Positions 12,413 through 25,009 of a stretch of 64,000 nucleotides of DNA are shown here, piece after piece (the first letter of the stretch is position 1; each line of letters opens with the position of its first letter). A program made the position numbers and the translations under genes. The notes under the pieces are model-generated. The model made no database searches. It was given only the letters and a program-made list of their open reading frames with translations, and was not told where the DNA came from. Location: NCBI RefSeq assembly GCF_018691265.1, contig NW_024881324.1, positions 2,793,730 to 2,857,729 of the forward strand, in the 5' to 3' direction. Origin of the DNA: Tyto alba (lineage: Eukaryota > Chordata > Aves > Strigiformes > Tytonidae).

Positions 12413-13123
12413 CTGCCACGACAAACATGCCGTTATTATTGCTCATACCGTTATTATTGCTCCAAGTTGTGTTCAGTTTCATACAAGCAGGAGGCTCTTG
12501 GGAGGGACACAGTATGGTTCTGAATGGATTAGGGGGCATTTTTATAGGGGGGGGTGTCTGTGGAGTCGGCATCATCTCATTAGTCATCTGCTCTCTTCAC
12601 TCCTCCTGCTCTTTCCCCCTCTCCAGAGAAGGTTTTTTTAAAATGCAGCTTCAATTATTCTTCTCCACGCTCCAACCTCTGTTTAGCAAAAGGGTGAATT
12701 CTGTTGCTTTTCCCCAAGATACATTTCATGGGTTATTTCCACCCTTCTGTTAAGTGACTCTCAGGCTGGAGGAAGAGGAGGGAGAAGCATTAAATGCAGA
12801 CAAGAGCTGGTTCGTGGGGCAAAAAGTTTGATAGCCCCTGCTCTAGTTCAATGCAGGACTGTATATTACTGCTAAGAATCTGATCAGTTACTCTATTCTA
12901 TGGGCGAAACAGAAGTATCAGTAGTGATAATGCAGTTTGCCCAGAGAAAAGTGGATAAAAGAAGACTCTGAATTCTTAAAGGGCTAGATAAACAGTGAAC
13001 TAAATTTTTTGCATCTGTTTTTCTCCATGTCATGAAAGAGCAAAGGAAATGATACGGAACAGTCTAATGATTCATCCAAGTGACAGACTAGCTCTGTTTT
13101 GTTTTAGTGGTGGGATAATATTT

Positions 13124-13203
13124 TTGTGTTTGTTTGTTTGTTTGCTTGCTTGTTTGGTTGGTAGGAGTTTTTGTTTGTTTGTTGGTTTGGTTGGTTGGTT
13201 TTG
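13124..13203. repeat. (TTTG)n / (TTGG)n low-complexity tract
   Basis: About 80 bp of interrupted tttg, ttgc and ttgg tetramers. Confidence 0.85.
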
Positions 13204-14430
13204 GAGTGGTTGTCAGTGTTTTGTTTTTTTTTTTTTAGGAAAAGTTTGTTTCGGTTCCTTAGCTTGGAAAAGAGACAAATGAGGAGCTGGGTGAAGAATA
13301 CTGTAGAGGCTTCTAAAAGTAGAGAGTAGTTAAGGCCTCACTCTTCTAACAGAAGAAATAGAGGGCATCAAATGAAAGTAGCTGGAAGAGATTAATGGGA
13401 TGTCTTCTTAAGGTGGCGGAGCATCCTGCCCCAAGGTCTTGTAAATTGTAGAAGTTTGCATGAGTTCTAAGGGAGACATCAAGTTCACTTGAAGAGATCT
13501 AATTGTGGTTCATTCACCATTTCTAGCTGAGAAGGTCCCTCACTGTTCTCACTGTTATTTCTAATTTCTGTCTGTGATCAGCATAGCACGTGGCTCAGGA
13601 ATAAACACTCTGTTTATTAAGATAAAGTATAATTTCTGAAGCACTCTAATTTTAATTTTATAGACAAGTGCAGGATAAAAAGTGTCTTTGGATGCTAGTG
13701 GGATTTAGGCACCTAAGCAACTACTGGGATTTAGGCACCTTCACGACTAGAAGAAATAGTACTTGGGACTTAAGTCTTTTCAGTGCTTGTGGAAAATTAT
13801 ATGTATCTATCTGCAGCAAAGGTAACTAGGCAGAGGAAATAACCTTGGACCAGCAGCATTTCTGCAACAGAATGCTGTCATTTCAGGCATGTTGGTACAT
13901 GCAGATTAGCTCCCTACTATTACAAACGCTGAATAATTTCACCAATTGATTTTCCTAACAAAATTGAATTTGGAAGGAAAGACCCAGGTTAGGTAAGAAG
14001 TTTTACTATAAATAATGTATACAGAGACATTCTTATTTCTAAGTGCCTCTATATTTTAAGAATGTAGCTCGTTGCTCAAATATAAAAGGACTAAAATCTT
14101 TTTTAATCTGAGGATTGAAGAGATAGATTGATTATTTCTAAATAGCACTGTAGTCTCTCCTATTATAATATATACATGTGTTTGAAACATATTTATCACA
14201 TCAACAGTAATAATTACTCAGACTAGGACTACAGAACAAAACATTTGTATGTATAATAATTAAGAAAATGATCTATAGTTTCAAACAGATTAAAAAGAAG
14301 AGTTAAACAACTGTCCTGTGTACCAATGCATCAGCTTTAATTATCATGCTGACAAATATCTCTGCAAAATGGCAACACTCAAAATATGTACAGCAGATGG
14401 AATTTATGGCAAGCAGAGTCCTGCTACATT

Positions 14431-14476
14431 GTTGTTTTTTGTTTTGTTTTGTTTTTTGTTTTTTGTTTTTTTTTTA
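14431..14476. repeat. (GTTTT)n tract
   Basis: Interrupted gtttt repeats ending in a T-run. Confidence 0.8.
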
Positions 14477-14629
14477 AATAAACAAGCAGATGCTGCTAGA
14501 AGACTGCGATAATACTCTTGTAAATATTCAGCAAGCAGAAGGGTAGATTTATAATTGCTTTTATCTTGTTTCCTAGAGCAACTCTTGATTTCAGTGTTGT
14601 TCCAAAGACAAGAGAAGCTTTTGTTTTAT

Positions 14630-14852
14630 TTTACTTGTTAATTTTATTATTTTATTTTATTTTATTTTATTTTATTTTATTTTATTTTATTTTATTTTAT
14701 TTTATTTTATTTTATTTTATTTTATTTTATTTTTAATTTAATTTTATTTTATTTATTTTATTATTTTATATTTTTTATTTTATTTTATTTTATTTTAATT
14801 TTATTTTTAAATGATATTTTATTTTTATTTTAATTTTATTTTAAGTCCTAGC
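14630..14852. repeat. (TTTTA)n pentanucleotide array
   Basis: About 220 bp of tandem tttta units. The central part (about 14650-14735) is nearly perfect and the edges are interrupted. It abuts the CpG-rich island. Confidence 0.93.
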
Positions 14853-15204
14853 ACTGCCCTCTGCTGGTTTATGCCTGCAAAAGGCACGCAAATCAGCCAG
14901 GGACTGGCAAAAAGCCGCAGAGGCACAGGCAGGAGCTTTGGGTTGGGCTCCAGGAGGAGTCCGGGCCAAACAGACGGGGCTAACAGCAGGGAAGCTGAGA
15001 AAGAACGGAGTCCGGCTCCGTTCGTTTCGGCCGAACGCTGTGTGTGAAGTGGTGCGCGCCGGCAGCTTCCCCCGCCGACGGGGTCTCGTGTCCGGCAGCT
15101 GCAGGGGGGTGCGTGGGGTGAGAGGGACGGCCGGGACAAATCACGGCTTGGGGGGTACGGGCTGCACGTCGGGCAGACTGTCTTGCCTAAAGACGAAGCA
15201 CCAG

Positions 15205-15352
15205 AACAAGAGTTTTGGGATCTCCCTGGAGGTATTTAAGGCTCAGTGAGAGAAGTCAATCGCTGATGTGATCTAGCGTTGGCGATAACACCCCTCGGAG
15301 TGTGACCTTGGGCTAGGTGACCTCAGGAGGTCCTTCCAACCACCCTAACCTT
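15205..15352 (+). mobile_element. CR1 3' end inside CpG island
   Basis: 'ctccctggaggtatttaag', 'tgtgaccttgggctaggtgacctcaggaggtccttccaacc' is the CR1 3' UTR in plus orientation. The tail reads 'accctaacctta' instead of the usual octamers. Confidence 0.75.
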
Positions 15353-15414
15353 ACACCCCCCGAGCGGTCAGGTGTGGGTTAGGCGGGGCTTGGCTGGGCA
15401 GCTGCTAACACAGC

Positions 15415-15438
15415 CAGAGGCCACAGCAGTGGCCTCTG
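15415..15438. repeat. 10-bp perfect inverted repeat
   Basis: cagaggccac, loop agca, gtggcctctg. It could form a hairpin and lies within the CpG-rich island. Confidence 0.7.
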
Positions 15439-15920
15439 TGGGGCCTGGGGCTGTGCGTGGCTCCCCAGGCCTGGCCCGGCCTGGCGTGGCTCCACTGCCG
15501 TACCACAGCCGCGTGGCGGCGCGGCGTGCGCCGGCGCGGCCTGCTGGCTGCAGGCCGCGGTACGAAGGAGTCGGGGGGCGGCGGGCGGCGGGCGTGCCGA
15601 TCTTAGATTTTGGTAGAAACTTTGCTGATTTTCATTTCCGTTCCGGTGAAAATGCCAAGTCCCCACAGAACACTATGGCATCCCGCACCTGAGGGTTTAA
15701 AATGCAATTTTAGCTGTATTTTAAACAGAAGTAACAGGTTACGCTGGCTCCTGATAATCAAAATTCAACTGAGGAAGGGTTCTGGTTTTCCAGAGAAGCC
15801 TCCCTGGGCTCTAATATGCTGACAGCGCAAGAAATGTTCATTATTCCCCCGAGTGCATTAAGAAAGGAAACAAAAAGGAAGAAATGACAGGTTTTAGATC
15901 AAGTTAAATCAATTTCCCAC

Positions 15921-15956
15921 CTTTGAGCCTGGTGGACCAATGTTGCCTCTTTCTCC
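15921..15956 (-). CDS. COL15A1: COL15A1 e13: collagenous, four triplets
   Basis: A 36-nt phase-0 exon with acceptor ccgtttcag. It encodes GERGNIGPPGSK. The donor AAG|GTGGGA departs from consensus at +4 to +6. Register continues from e12 into e14, so I accept the exon. Confidence 0.93.
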
Positions 15957-18900
15957 CTGAAACGGAGACACAGTAGGGCTCAAATATCAAAGTGAACAGT
16001 AATTACAAGGATTTTAAACATGCATGTTACTTCCCTTACAAACAAAGGGACTGAACGGAGTAAAATGATTAGCAAAAATAGAGCGTATTTTTGGTAAAGC
16101 GATGCTCAGTGTACACTGGTGAAATGGTTCTGGGTGTTTCACCTCCTCCCAGTTGCCACCCACATCTTAGAGTTTCTGGTCACCACACATTATTTTTGCT
16201 GAGCGTCTACCAAGCCAAATGCCTGAACCTTCATTTTGGTGTCTGAAATCAGCACATGGTAACATTCCCCAGATCTACCAATGCCACAGTGACCTTGTGC
16301 CTCCACGAAGGACCCACCGTCTTCCTTCAGCCCAGTTCACTCAGCCTCCCCACGCTACTGCTCTCCCCACCTACCCCGCCACTGCTTCAAGCACTCTAAG
16401 GAGTGCTGCTCTCTTACAGCTTCGGGATGGATTCTGCAGTACTCTACCTCTGAGTGGACACGATTCCTCGATTTCATGGCAGAGAGCATAAATTTAGTTT
16501 ATTTCATTTGAGGTAGAGAATATAAACAGGAATAAACCAGCAAGAAGCTACAGCCATTGCCTCAAATGATATGTTTATGCTTACTGTCTTTCAGGAGTGC
16601 TTGTATTCATGAATGCATGAAGACTGTAGGCTGTTTTTGAATGAAAATAGTTTTTCATAATAATCAAAGTGAAAGCAGAATTTGGATCTATACTTACTTG
16701 CTAGGAAAGGGAGAAAACTTTGATCACAGCAGCCCTTCTCTGACAGCTCTACTAGTCTGAGGTATTTGAAGGATGAAGGACGTATGAAACATAACTATAC
16801 CTTAAACTCCACACGATGCATTAGCTCTTGGTTTTTGGCAGTGGGTGGTGGTTGTATTTTTCCACTGTTGCCTAGTGAAGTCATTTATAATCATGAAAAG
16901 TGGGTGTGAAATTCATCCCCATGAGAATGGTAGTGTATTATAACCACTTTATATTAATTTTGCTGTAGTGTACTTGATTTTGTAAGAAGTCAGGGAATAG
17001 TATGTTCGTCTCTGTGTCTCAATAATCTTGGGGATGAACGTCTCTAAATTAAAAAACTAAAATGTTAGTGTACGTGGTGGTAAAGTCTCTTGGCCAAGGT
17101 TTATGACTATCTTTTCAGTCCCAGGCCAGTTCCTAAATCCTAGGAATGATTCTACCTCCATTTCTGAAGACTTTGTGAAACAGTATTTCCACAATATTTT
17201 AGAAACAAAATTTCTAGATAAGGGCAGAGAATAATTTTTTAACAAAAAATGCATTTTCAGCATGTAGACTTGACACCTACTTGTATTCATAGAGCAGCAT
17301 CATGTGAAAGTGCATCTATTCTAGCCAGTCCTTTGCAGTATCATTCATTAGCATGTGCTGTTCAAATATTTAATTTTTGACTCACAAGTATTGTCCTCCA
17401 GCATTAAGAAGAGTAGTACTCAATGGAAGGACTTTTTTCAGTACTATAAGCTGAGCTCTGCAGACTCTAGGCATAGGGGACTGGCCAGATCTCAAATTGC
17501 TCTTGTTCTATGAAGCAGATACATGCACTTATTGCTGGCAATTTGCTTTCTGGGTAGTCAGTGGCTGGTGCGGTGTGTGTTCAGGTGTAAATTTTAGGTA
17601 GAGAGGATAGGGTCTCCACCTATTTTTTTCTTCCATTTCCTGCTCTCTCAATGTTGCTGTCATTTCCCAGGGCAGTGAAGACTTCACATTTCTTTAACTC
17701 CGCATTTAAGGTGCTGAAAAGGTGTTGTCATGCTCTACTATAAACCTGAGTGGTACTTGAGCTTTATATAGGAATAGAAAAACCCTCTTCCTGTCTAAGA
17801 CCCCATTCTGTGAATCTGTCCTTTTTTTGATTTGGTTTTTGATTTCTCTGTTTTTTCCTCATGAGTTATTTAACCAATAGCAGCATCAAAGTGGAAAAAT
17901 TCAGTGACTACTGAGCTCAAATCAAAACCAAGGCAAAGCAGTCATGACATCTCCCTTCTTCCCCCTTGGCACCTTCCAGAACATTTTCCTATCACTTTCT
18001 GGGTTCATACCAGAAGGTCTCTTCTTGCAGGTTTCTCTTTCAACAGCATACATGTAACCTCTTGGAAACCAGAATGGTGTATAAATGAATGACAAAGAGA
18101 AACTACCAAATGTCCTAAAAAAATTAAACAAAAATTCCATGTTACACGAACTGCCTTGGAATGTAACGGCCCAGCTGGTATTTACTCACTGTTCTGATGG
18201 AGATGTGAAATAATCCTATTAATACACATTCTGGGTGGATACCCAGTGTAAATGGAAATAAAATTTGTCCCGTACTTAGTCAGTATATGAATGCTAAACA
18301 AAAGCTGTCTTGTTAAGGCAAATGCTGGGAATACAGAAATAAAAAAAATATATGCCAGAGCAAAATAGGTTAGCTTTCAAGTGTTCCTTGTTACTTTAGG
18401 GATTCCTTTCAATTGCTTAACATTTTTTGAATTTGCCTCCTTGGCTAATATTAAGATATGTTACCAGTTTGAAGGCAACACAGCATTATCTTGCTAGGTT
18501 TAAATGTATCTTGAAACAAACATTTGAGGATGCAAATTCCTCTCTTATCTCTATATGGTGATATCAGTTGGAAAGTACAATTATGACTCTTCGATGGTAA
18601 AATGAACAACAGTTCATTATTGGTCAGTTTAGAAAGTTGAATGGAAAAAAAAGAATTCAGCGAAGTGATTGAGTTGTCTTCATCTGGAATATGAAGACAA
18701 GACACTGAAAAACCAAACACCAACAAAACTTTATGCTGATCTGTGGAAGAAAGAGAATAAAAACCCTGGAAGTGATAGTTGAGCCTACAGACAAAATAAA
18801 TGTGATGCTTCTACTTCAAAACATAGCCACTACTTTCTCATAAAAGATTAATTAAAAAAATAACAGATACAAATATAGTGCAAACAAATGTAATTTATAT

Positions 18901-20976
18901 CCTAGCAGCTGCCTTGAGTTATAGCCCTCTTAGAAGCAGATACTCTATTTTCACTCAAACACAATCAGGAACCTCTGGGGTTATCATAGGGTGTAAGTGG
19001 CTCATTGTGCTTTCATGTAGTACCAGCAAGTATGTGTAATCATTTTCATGGTTACAGGAAAGTTCTTATGTGCCTTCTTTATGGACTCAAACTTTGTAGA
19101 GTGACTAAGCAGTAACATGAGAACAAAATTCCAGGATTTTGTTCAGCTGCAATAAGACATTTTTTCAGTATTTATAGCTGAGTGACTTGGAAACAATGCC
19201 TGTTATAAAACCAAAACTGAGTAAGGCTGTCATTTAGGCAGGTCAGAATAGGCAATTTTTGTACGGGTTTTGGACATCTCATTTTGGACACTAGTTTGTT
19301 TCAGCTAACGAGTTCTATTCTTATTTTTGTAACTATTTTTTTGTGCCACATTTTTAGTATCTAGGAAAAGATATAAGATGGGGCAAAGGTCTCTAAGATA
19401 TTAAAGTGAGTCAGCTATAACTTCAGTGACTCACTATTAGTAGTACTTTAAATGAGCACAGTGAAGAGCTGCTCAAGCTTGCTCCTGTCTCCAGTGTTCA
19501 GTTAATTTCTGACAATTCATGGAACCATAGAAACAGGGTTCTACAGGGCTCCTGGAGGCCTTCTAATCCAGTCACCCCCTTGAAGTAGAACCGTCACCAG
19601 CTCTAGATCAGGTCAGTCACGTCTGTCCAGCAAAGTCTTGGAAACTTCCAAGAACAGAGTTTCCACAACCTCCCTGGGCAAATTGCCCCAGTTCTGCACC
19701 AACCTTCTAGTGAATGAGTTTCTCCCGAGGATTAGCCTGAATGTCTCAAGCTGCAAACTGTGACCACTGTCCCTTGTTGCACCATCTGGCACTAGGAGGA
19801 ACAGCTTGGCTTCCTCGTATTTGCAATTGCCCCTTAAAGACTTGTAAGTAGCTATTTCTCCCTTTCTCTCCTTTTTGTCAGACCAAACCATTCGAACTCC
19901 TTCAGCCTCTCACTGGTCACGTACTCAAGGCCTGATGCCATCTGTACAACTCTCTGCTGTACTGTCTCTGTCTTCCCCACATCCTTCTTGAAGTGGGGTA
20001 TAAAGAAAAATGGATTCAGTATTTCAATGCAGCCTCTTAGCCCTGAGTAAAGGGCTATGATAACAAGAACTCTGTATCTGTTGGCAATTCTCTTTCTGAT
20101 GTATTCCGCTACAGAGTTTGCCTTATTTGCAGTGATAGTGCATGTTGTCTACTATTCAATCTGGCATCTACTGTAACCCAAGGTCAGCATCAGCAGCACT
20201 TTCTCCAAACTTGGGCAAAGGGACCCATTCTTTCAAAGTTATGATTTGAAAGTTCGAATGTTTCTTTTGGAGTGAGCACAGGGGCAGGACTTGTGAAGAT
20301 CAAACTAGAACAATGCAGGCAGCTCTGGGAGGAGGAATACTGGATAATTGCCTGCTTTGGGGAAGGCATCCTAGGCTGCAGTTTTGCTAAGAATGAAGAC
20401 AAATCCAAGTACTGATGTGTTGTATTCTTATATTCCCTACTTGGTGTTTTAAAGTGGCCCACACTAGCAAAAATCTCGTGAGACATGGAGATGGAGGAAA
20501 AAACATCCCTCCTTCTGGGACATTGCTTCAACACTGCTGGGAACATTTTTTAGTTTAAGTGCTTTTTCAGATTATGCACCTTTGATTGCCAAACTATAAC
20601 ATTTCATTTTACGTGTAACATTTCAGTATATGTAATTCATGTGCAAGAGGGGCACCTACTAGGGTGAAACAAGAAATAGAGAGCTAGATAATTAACCCCT
20701 CTTATTTCATCCTTTAATCTTTCAAAATATATTAGAGCAGAAACTAAAAATCATCAGCTAACCAGGTATCAGAGAAATACCATTCAGATTCTTTGAAGGA
20801 GACAGTTATTTTACTGTAATTCTGGAGCAACTGAATCCAGTGCAGTGCAATGACTCCAAATCTATAGTTGACTGGGGTTAAGTTTCCAAAAAGCAGAGAG
20901 GAGGACACTTTTGGTTTTGAATAAAACAACATCCCAGTAATAAAAAACAATCCCCTCCCCCCAAACACCCACTTAC
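15957..20976 (-). other. COL15A1: Intron e12-e13
   Basis: About 5 kb. The CR1 at about 19518-20182 is the only recognised element. A slightly GC-richer patch lies at about 16290-16460. I see no gene. Confidence 0.7.
19518..20182 (-). mobile_element. CR1 LINE 3' fragment, minus strand
   Basis: On the plus strand it starts 'atggaaccatagaaacagg' (decayed tail complement) and passes through 'ggaaacttccaagaac', 'ctccctgggcaa' and 'cttcagcctctcactggtcacg', ending in 'ggcatctactgtaacccaagg'. This is the antisense of the CR1 3' UTR and ORF2 end, from an older subfamily than the copy at 25.8 kb. Confidence 0.82.
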
Positions 20977-21045
20977 CTTTGGCCCTCTTGATCCTGGAAT
21001 TCTGGATTCACTTAACAGGCTAATGCTACCTGATCCTTCCATGTC
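20977..21045 (-). CDS. COL15A1: COL15A1 e12: acidic Ser-Gly interruption
   Basis: A 69-nt phase-0 exon with acceptor tccattag and donor AAG|GTAAGT. It encodes 23 residues: DMEGSGSISLLSESRIPG and then SRGPK, which resumes Gly-X-Y. Asp-Met-Glu-Gly-Ser-Gly-Ser is a second acidic Ser-Gly motif of the glycosaminoglycan-attachment type. With the end of e11 it forms the interruption between the second and third collagenous domains. Confidence 0.94.
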
Positions 21046-21108
21046 CTAATGGAAAAGAAAAAATGCTACAGAATTTAAGAATTAATCTTACTTTTCTCAA
21101 TCTCTCTC

Positions 21109-21132
21109 TTTTTTTTTTTTTTTTTTTTTTTT
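21109..21132. repeat. Poly(T) tract
   Basis: A run of 24 T after a short (TC)n. On the coding strand it is an A-tract about 65 bp upstream of e12. Confidence 0.9.
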
Positions 21133-21654
21133 AAACTGCTCTGTTTTCTGGAGTTCTGTAAAAAACTGGAAAGATACTGTACACAAACATTTTCATCTTT
21201 TCTCATTAACCTTTTTTTTTGTTCAGTGCATGATGTTCTGGAGATAGGCTCCACTCAAATGTGATAAGGACGTGTTGATCTTCCTTTCAGAAACTGGTCC
21301 TTACAGTCTTGCCAATTTGAGGCCATTTCTCCAGCACTTCAGGCTGGTCAGCATCAGGCAGAAGTGAGACAGCATTAACAGTTTTAAGTATATGCTATGT
21401 TTGAGCATGCTGTAGCAGTATTTTTCTGTTTAACATTTACTTGCCAACCGGCTACTGAAATATTGTAATGACTAGTAAGGGTTACATAACTGATTTAAGG
21501 CAGGGGGAACTTGCAGGCAGTTTGTTAAGAACAGCAATCATTGTTCAAATATAAAGGTCCTTCCTAATTCTCACAGTTGAATGTTGAACTCCTGCCTAAA
21601 ATGCACCTTGCTGAAATGAAATTGTGAAGAAAAATATAGTTCTATCACAAAATT

Positions 21655-22090
21655 GTAAAATTAATTACGTTGAGAGGGATCTTGGAGGCAACCTAGTACA
21701 AACTCCCATTGAAAGAAGCTTTAACACTGAATTCAAATCAGGCTGCTCAGGGATTTGCTCCCTCAGGTCTTGGAACCCTCCAGAGATGGATGTTCTGCAG
21801 CCTCTCCAAGTTCCAGTGTTTGGCTGTCATCAAGGTGAAAAATATTTTACTTAAGTCAGAACCTCCCCTGTTTCAATTTATGATTGCTGTTGTTCAACTT
21901 TCTGTGCACTACTCTAAAGATCTTGAACGTGTTTCTTCTCAATGACCTCCTTTTAGGTATCAAAAGGCTGCTAAGATGCTTAAGCCTTCTCCAGACCAAA
22001 CAAGCTCAGTTTCCTGAGTCTTTCCTCATGGATCATGTGCTTGCTCCAGCCCACTGACCGGTGTTGTTGCCCTCCACTGACTGCAGAAAG
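21655..22090 (-). mobile_element. CR1 LINE fragment, minus strand
   Basis: Antisense CR1 wording in order: 'gatcttggaggcaacctag', 'tttcctgagtctttcctcat', 'catgtgcttgctccagccca', 'ttgttgccctccactgact'. Strongly decayed. Confidence 0.75.
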
Positions 22091-22452
22091 ATCCCTGTGA
22101 AGTGGAAGTCCTTGAGATCAGCATCCGTATTCCCTGTGGAGTTTTTCTAGGGGTTTTAAAGGAGACTACACAGAAAACTGCAACCTCCCTCCAGCTCTCA
22201 TTCTGACTGCGACATTCCAAATCCATGGCAGAACCAGGAGCTGCCAGTTCCAAAGCAGCCCAAGAAATTAAATTGCAGGCTGCCATAATTATCTGTGTTA
22301 CCCCCAGCACCATCCCAGCCACATGTTCTTATCCCTTGCCTTAAGGCAGAACTTGTCAGACTGTGCTTCAAACCATCTGGATGAACCACACCAGCAGGAG
22401 ACTGTTTGCTTGCTTTTAGACATAGTTTTAAATGCAGCTGTGTTGCCTTAAT

Positions 22453-22506
22453 TGTTTTGTTTGGTTTTTTTTTTTTTGTTGTTTTGTTTTGTTTTGTTTT
22501 GTTTTC
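22453..22506. repeat. (GTTTT)n tract
   Basis: Interrupted gtttt and T-runs of about 54 bp. Confidence 0.85.
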
Positions 22507-24966
22507 TGAAAAGAGAAAATCCTGATCTTTGCTCCCCTTCCCTGCTCACAGCCATACAGCCTTAATTTTCAACATCGGTTCCATGTGTTAAATCCTCTCA
22601 CTTTCCTGTGAGACACTTTAAATCACTAAAATGACTGAAAATACCTTGATTTTTTGGGGTCGTATGGTTCTCTAAAATTTTAATAACTTAAATTGACTTG
22701 TGGAAAAATTTATGGAACACTGGATGTTGATGTTTGTGAAAGACAGGCATGTGCCAGGAATGGCTGTAGATGAGGGGAAGAGGAGCAAAGCAGAATCTTC
22801 ATCTCTTAGTGACAATGAGCCTTTGTATCAGCTTATCATGTTTAGAGGACCCATACTCCTTGCCTACTTAGCTTTCTGCTAGTTAGTGACTTGAAATGGC
22901 CCAGATTGCCACAGGTCTGACGCACTCTGGAGATGGTGTAAGGGAAAGAGTGGAAGACCAATTAGGTCAGCTTAAGCTGCTATGGAATGACAGCTTAATG
23001 CCGAAGCTATGGAAAACATCAACTGATGTGACTTTAGCGAAAAAGACAGATTCATTCTTCTGCCTTTTTCCACCAACTCCGTGAGAGCAAGAATGAGAGA
23101 AGCAGGAGGAGTGCACAGCTGGAATCGGGTCCTTCCTTTTGGGGACCAAGGTGGGAGATGTTGAGTCATCAGACTGGCTCAAGTCCTTTCATGCAAATTC
23201 ACCTGAGACTGAATGCTATTCATGCTTTCATCTTGCTCCTCCATCAGCTATCAGTGTATCAAATATCAACAGAAAATCTGCTAATACTCTGTTTGGCCTG
23301 TTTAACCAAATGCTTGCTACTTAGTGTAAACCACAAGCTGTGTTTCTGGGTCCTACTTTCCCTTGCCTCCACTGTGCCAATGTATTTTTCCCTTTAAAAG
23401 GGTGCTAGATGTCTGCTTTATATAACACACCATCGCTTTTGACATCTGCATGTTTTTAATAGGTTTACCAGGTACCTTCTGCAGCTCAAACTGTTCTTTT
23501 GGCAAGCATAAGTGCCAGCAAACCCCATGCCATTTGGTTTTTGCACATAGCTGATCACAGATGCTAACGAGTGCTAACAGGAATGTTTTGCAGAAACAGC
23601 CTTATAGCAATAAACAGACTGCCAACCAAAAGGTAGTGTTGCCCTAACGAACTGGCAGACCATGGTGCTGCCTTAACAGATGGCAGGGGTAGGCATCCAA
23701 AAGATCAACTAGAACTAGCAAGCCTGTTAACAGTAGTATTCCTCTCAGGGAAATGACATGCCAATACTGTTTGGACTAGATGAAGTTCAAGATAAAGATG
23801 TTGTTGCTACAGTTAGACTGGAATCCTCCTGGGTTCGTGTCCACAAAAGTGGGGAATTCCAGTTTTCACATTTTCACATTTGCTAATATTGCTCCTCTGA
23901 GACTTAGGTATCAGAAGTGGCAGTGGTTCCCCAAAGAGAGGAACTCTTTGGTGGCATAATGAGGCAAAATTGGCTTCTACTCAAATAGTGTGAATGGGGA
24001 AGAGTGGAGAATCTCTTAACACTCAAGGGTCACAGAAGACGACTAAGTCAGAGAAGACATCATCCTGGGCTAAAACTCAGACCAGGCCTAGGATGAAGAT
24101 GTGGCTTGCCAGTAGTCCTTATCTCATTCTGAGACAAGTATGTATTTATTCAGGGGAGACTCTGTACCAGCCTTTATAGTGTGCCTAAATTAATGCAATG
24201 GAGTGTTCGTATGCTTAGACTTTATGCTGTTCCTTGCTAACAACTGCAGTGCTGGAAATTAAGAACTTGTGAACAGCTGAAGAGATTTTTTTCATCCATT
24301 AACATCAGTGACATTATTAACCAGCAGTGTATATAGTACAGTATTATTTAGTCAGACACCAGAAATCAGAATATGTCTCTAAACAAGTGTTAGTGGTCAC
24401 CTCCATACTTGGAGTACTCAAAGTGACTCTAGAGCAGACAAAAGAGAAATACAAAAGGGATAGTATAGATACTAGGAGAAACGTGTGAGTAAACTGTTCT
24501 CTTAAACACCACCACTTTACTGCAGCAGTTCTAAAGATGGTCAGTAGTTTTGGTCAAACACTGCTTACTTCTCTGATGAAACTGCCCTCCGTTTCTGTTC
24601 AAACTTGTATTATGTCCCATGACATAAACCCCCAAAAACTCTGAAAAGACTTTCCTGAGCCAAACAGCTAAATTGGAAAAGAAAAATACATCTAAAAAGA
24701 AAAAAAGGGAAAACCCATATGTGAATATTGATGTAGGCCATTTGTCAACCTCCCTTCACAAAGATGTAATGCAGCAGCTCTAGTTCTTGAACCTGAGTGT
24801 GATGCTTTTGCTTTTGTACTGCTAAGCCACTTTCTGCTCTGAAAAGATCATCTAAATGAGCAGCTATCAAATGACATGTAAAGCTCAGCTTGAGCTGTCC
24901 AGATCTCATATTTTAAAGTGATGAAGGTATTATTTTCAGAAGTAGAAAGAGTAGCATCTTCAATTC

Positions 24967-25009
24967 TTTTTAGTTTAGTTTAGTTTAGTTTAGTTTTGTT
25001 TTGTTTTTT
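24967..25009. repeat. (TTTAG)n / (TTTTG)n tract
   Basis: About five copies of tttag followed by ttttg units. Confidence 0.8.

Larger units (their letters stand above)
14865..15610. promoter_or_regulatory. Intragenic CpG-rich island
   Basis: A sharp rise in GC and CpG against AT-rich flanks. I count about 16 CpGs in 15001-15120 alone, and the 15470-15600 stretch is also dense (ggcggcgcggcgtgcgccgg). It is interrupted by a CR1 3' end. Open frames overlap on both strands, as expected of GC-rich DNA, and none looks like a protein family. It may be an unmethylated regulatory island or alternative promoter, or merely a GC-rich insertion. Confidence 0.5.
12413..15920 (-). other. COL15A1: Intron e13-e14
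   Basis: About 3.5 kb holding three low-complexity tracts, a CpG-rich island and a CR1 3' end, listed separately. An exact 16-bp direct repeat (tgggatttaggcacct) sits at 13699-13714 and 13725-13740. Confidence 0.7.

Noticed and set aside
14825..15692. Open frames on both strands near 15 kb.
   Set aside because: They lie in the CpG-rich island and a CR1 scrap; no domain or splice logic.
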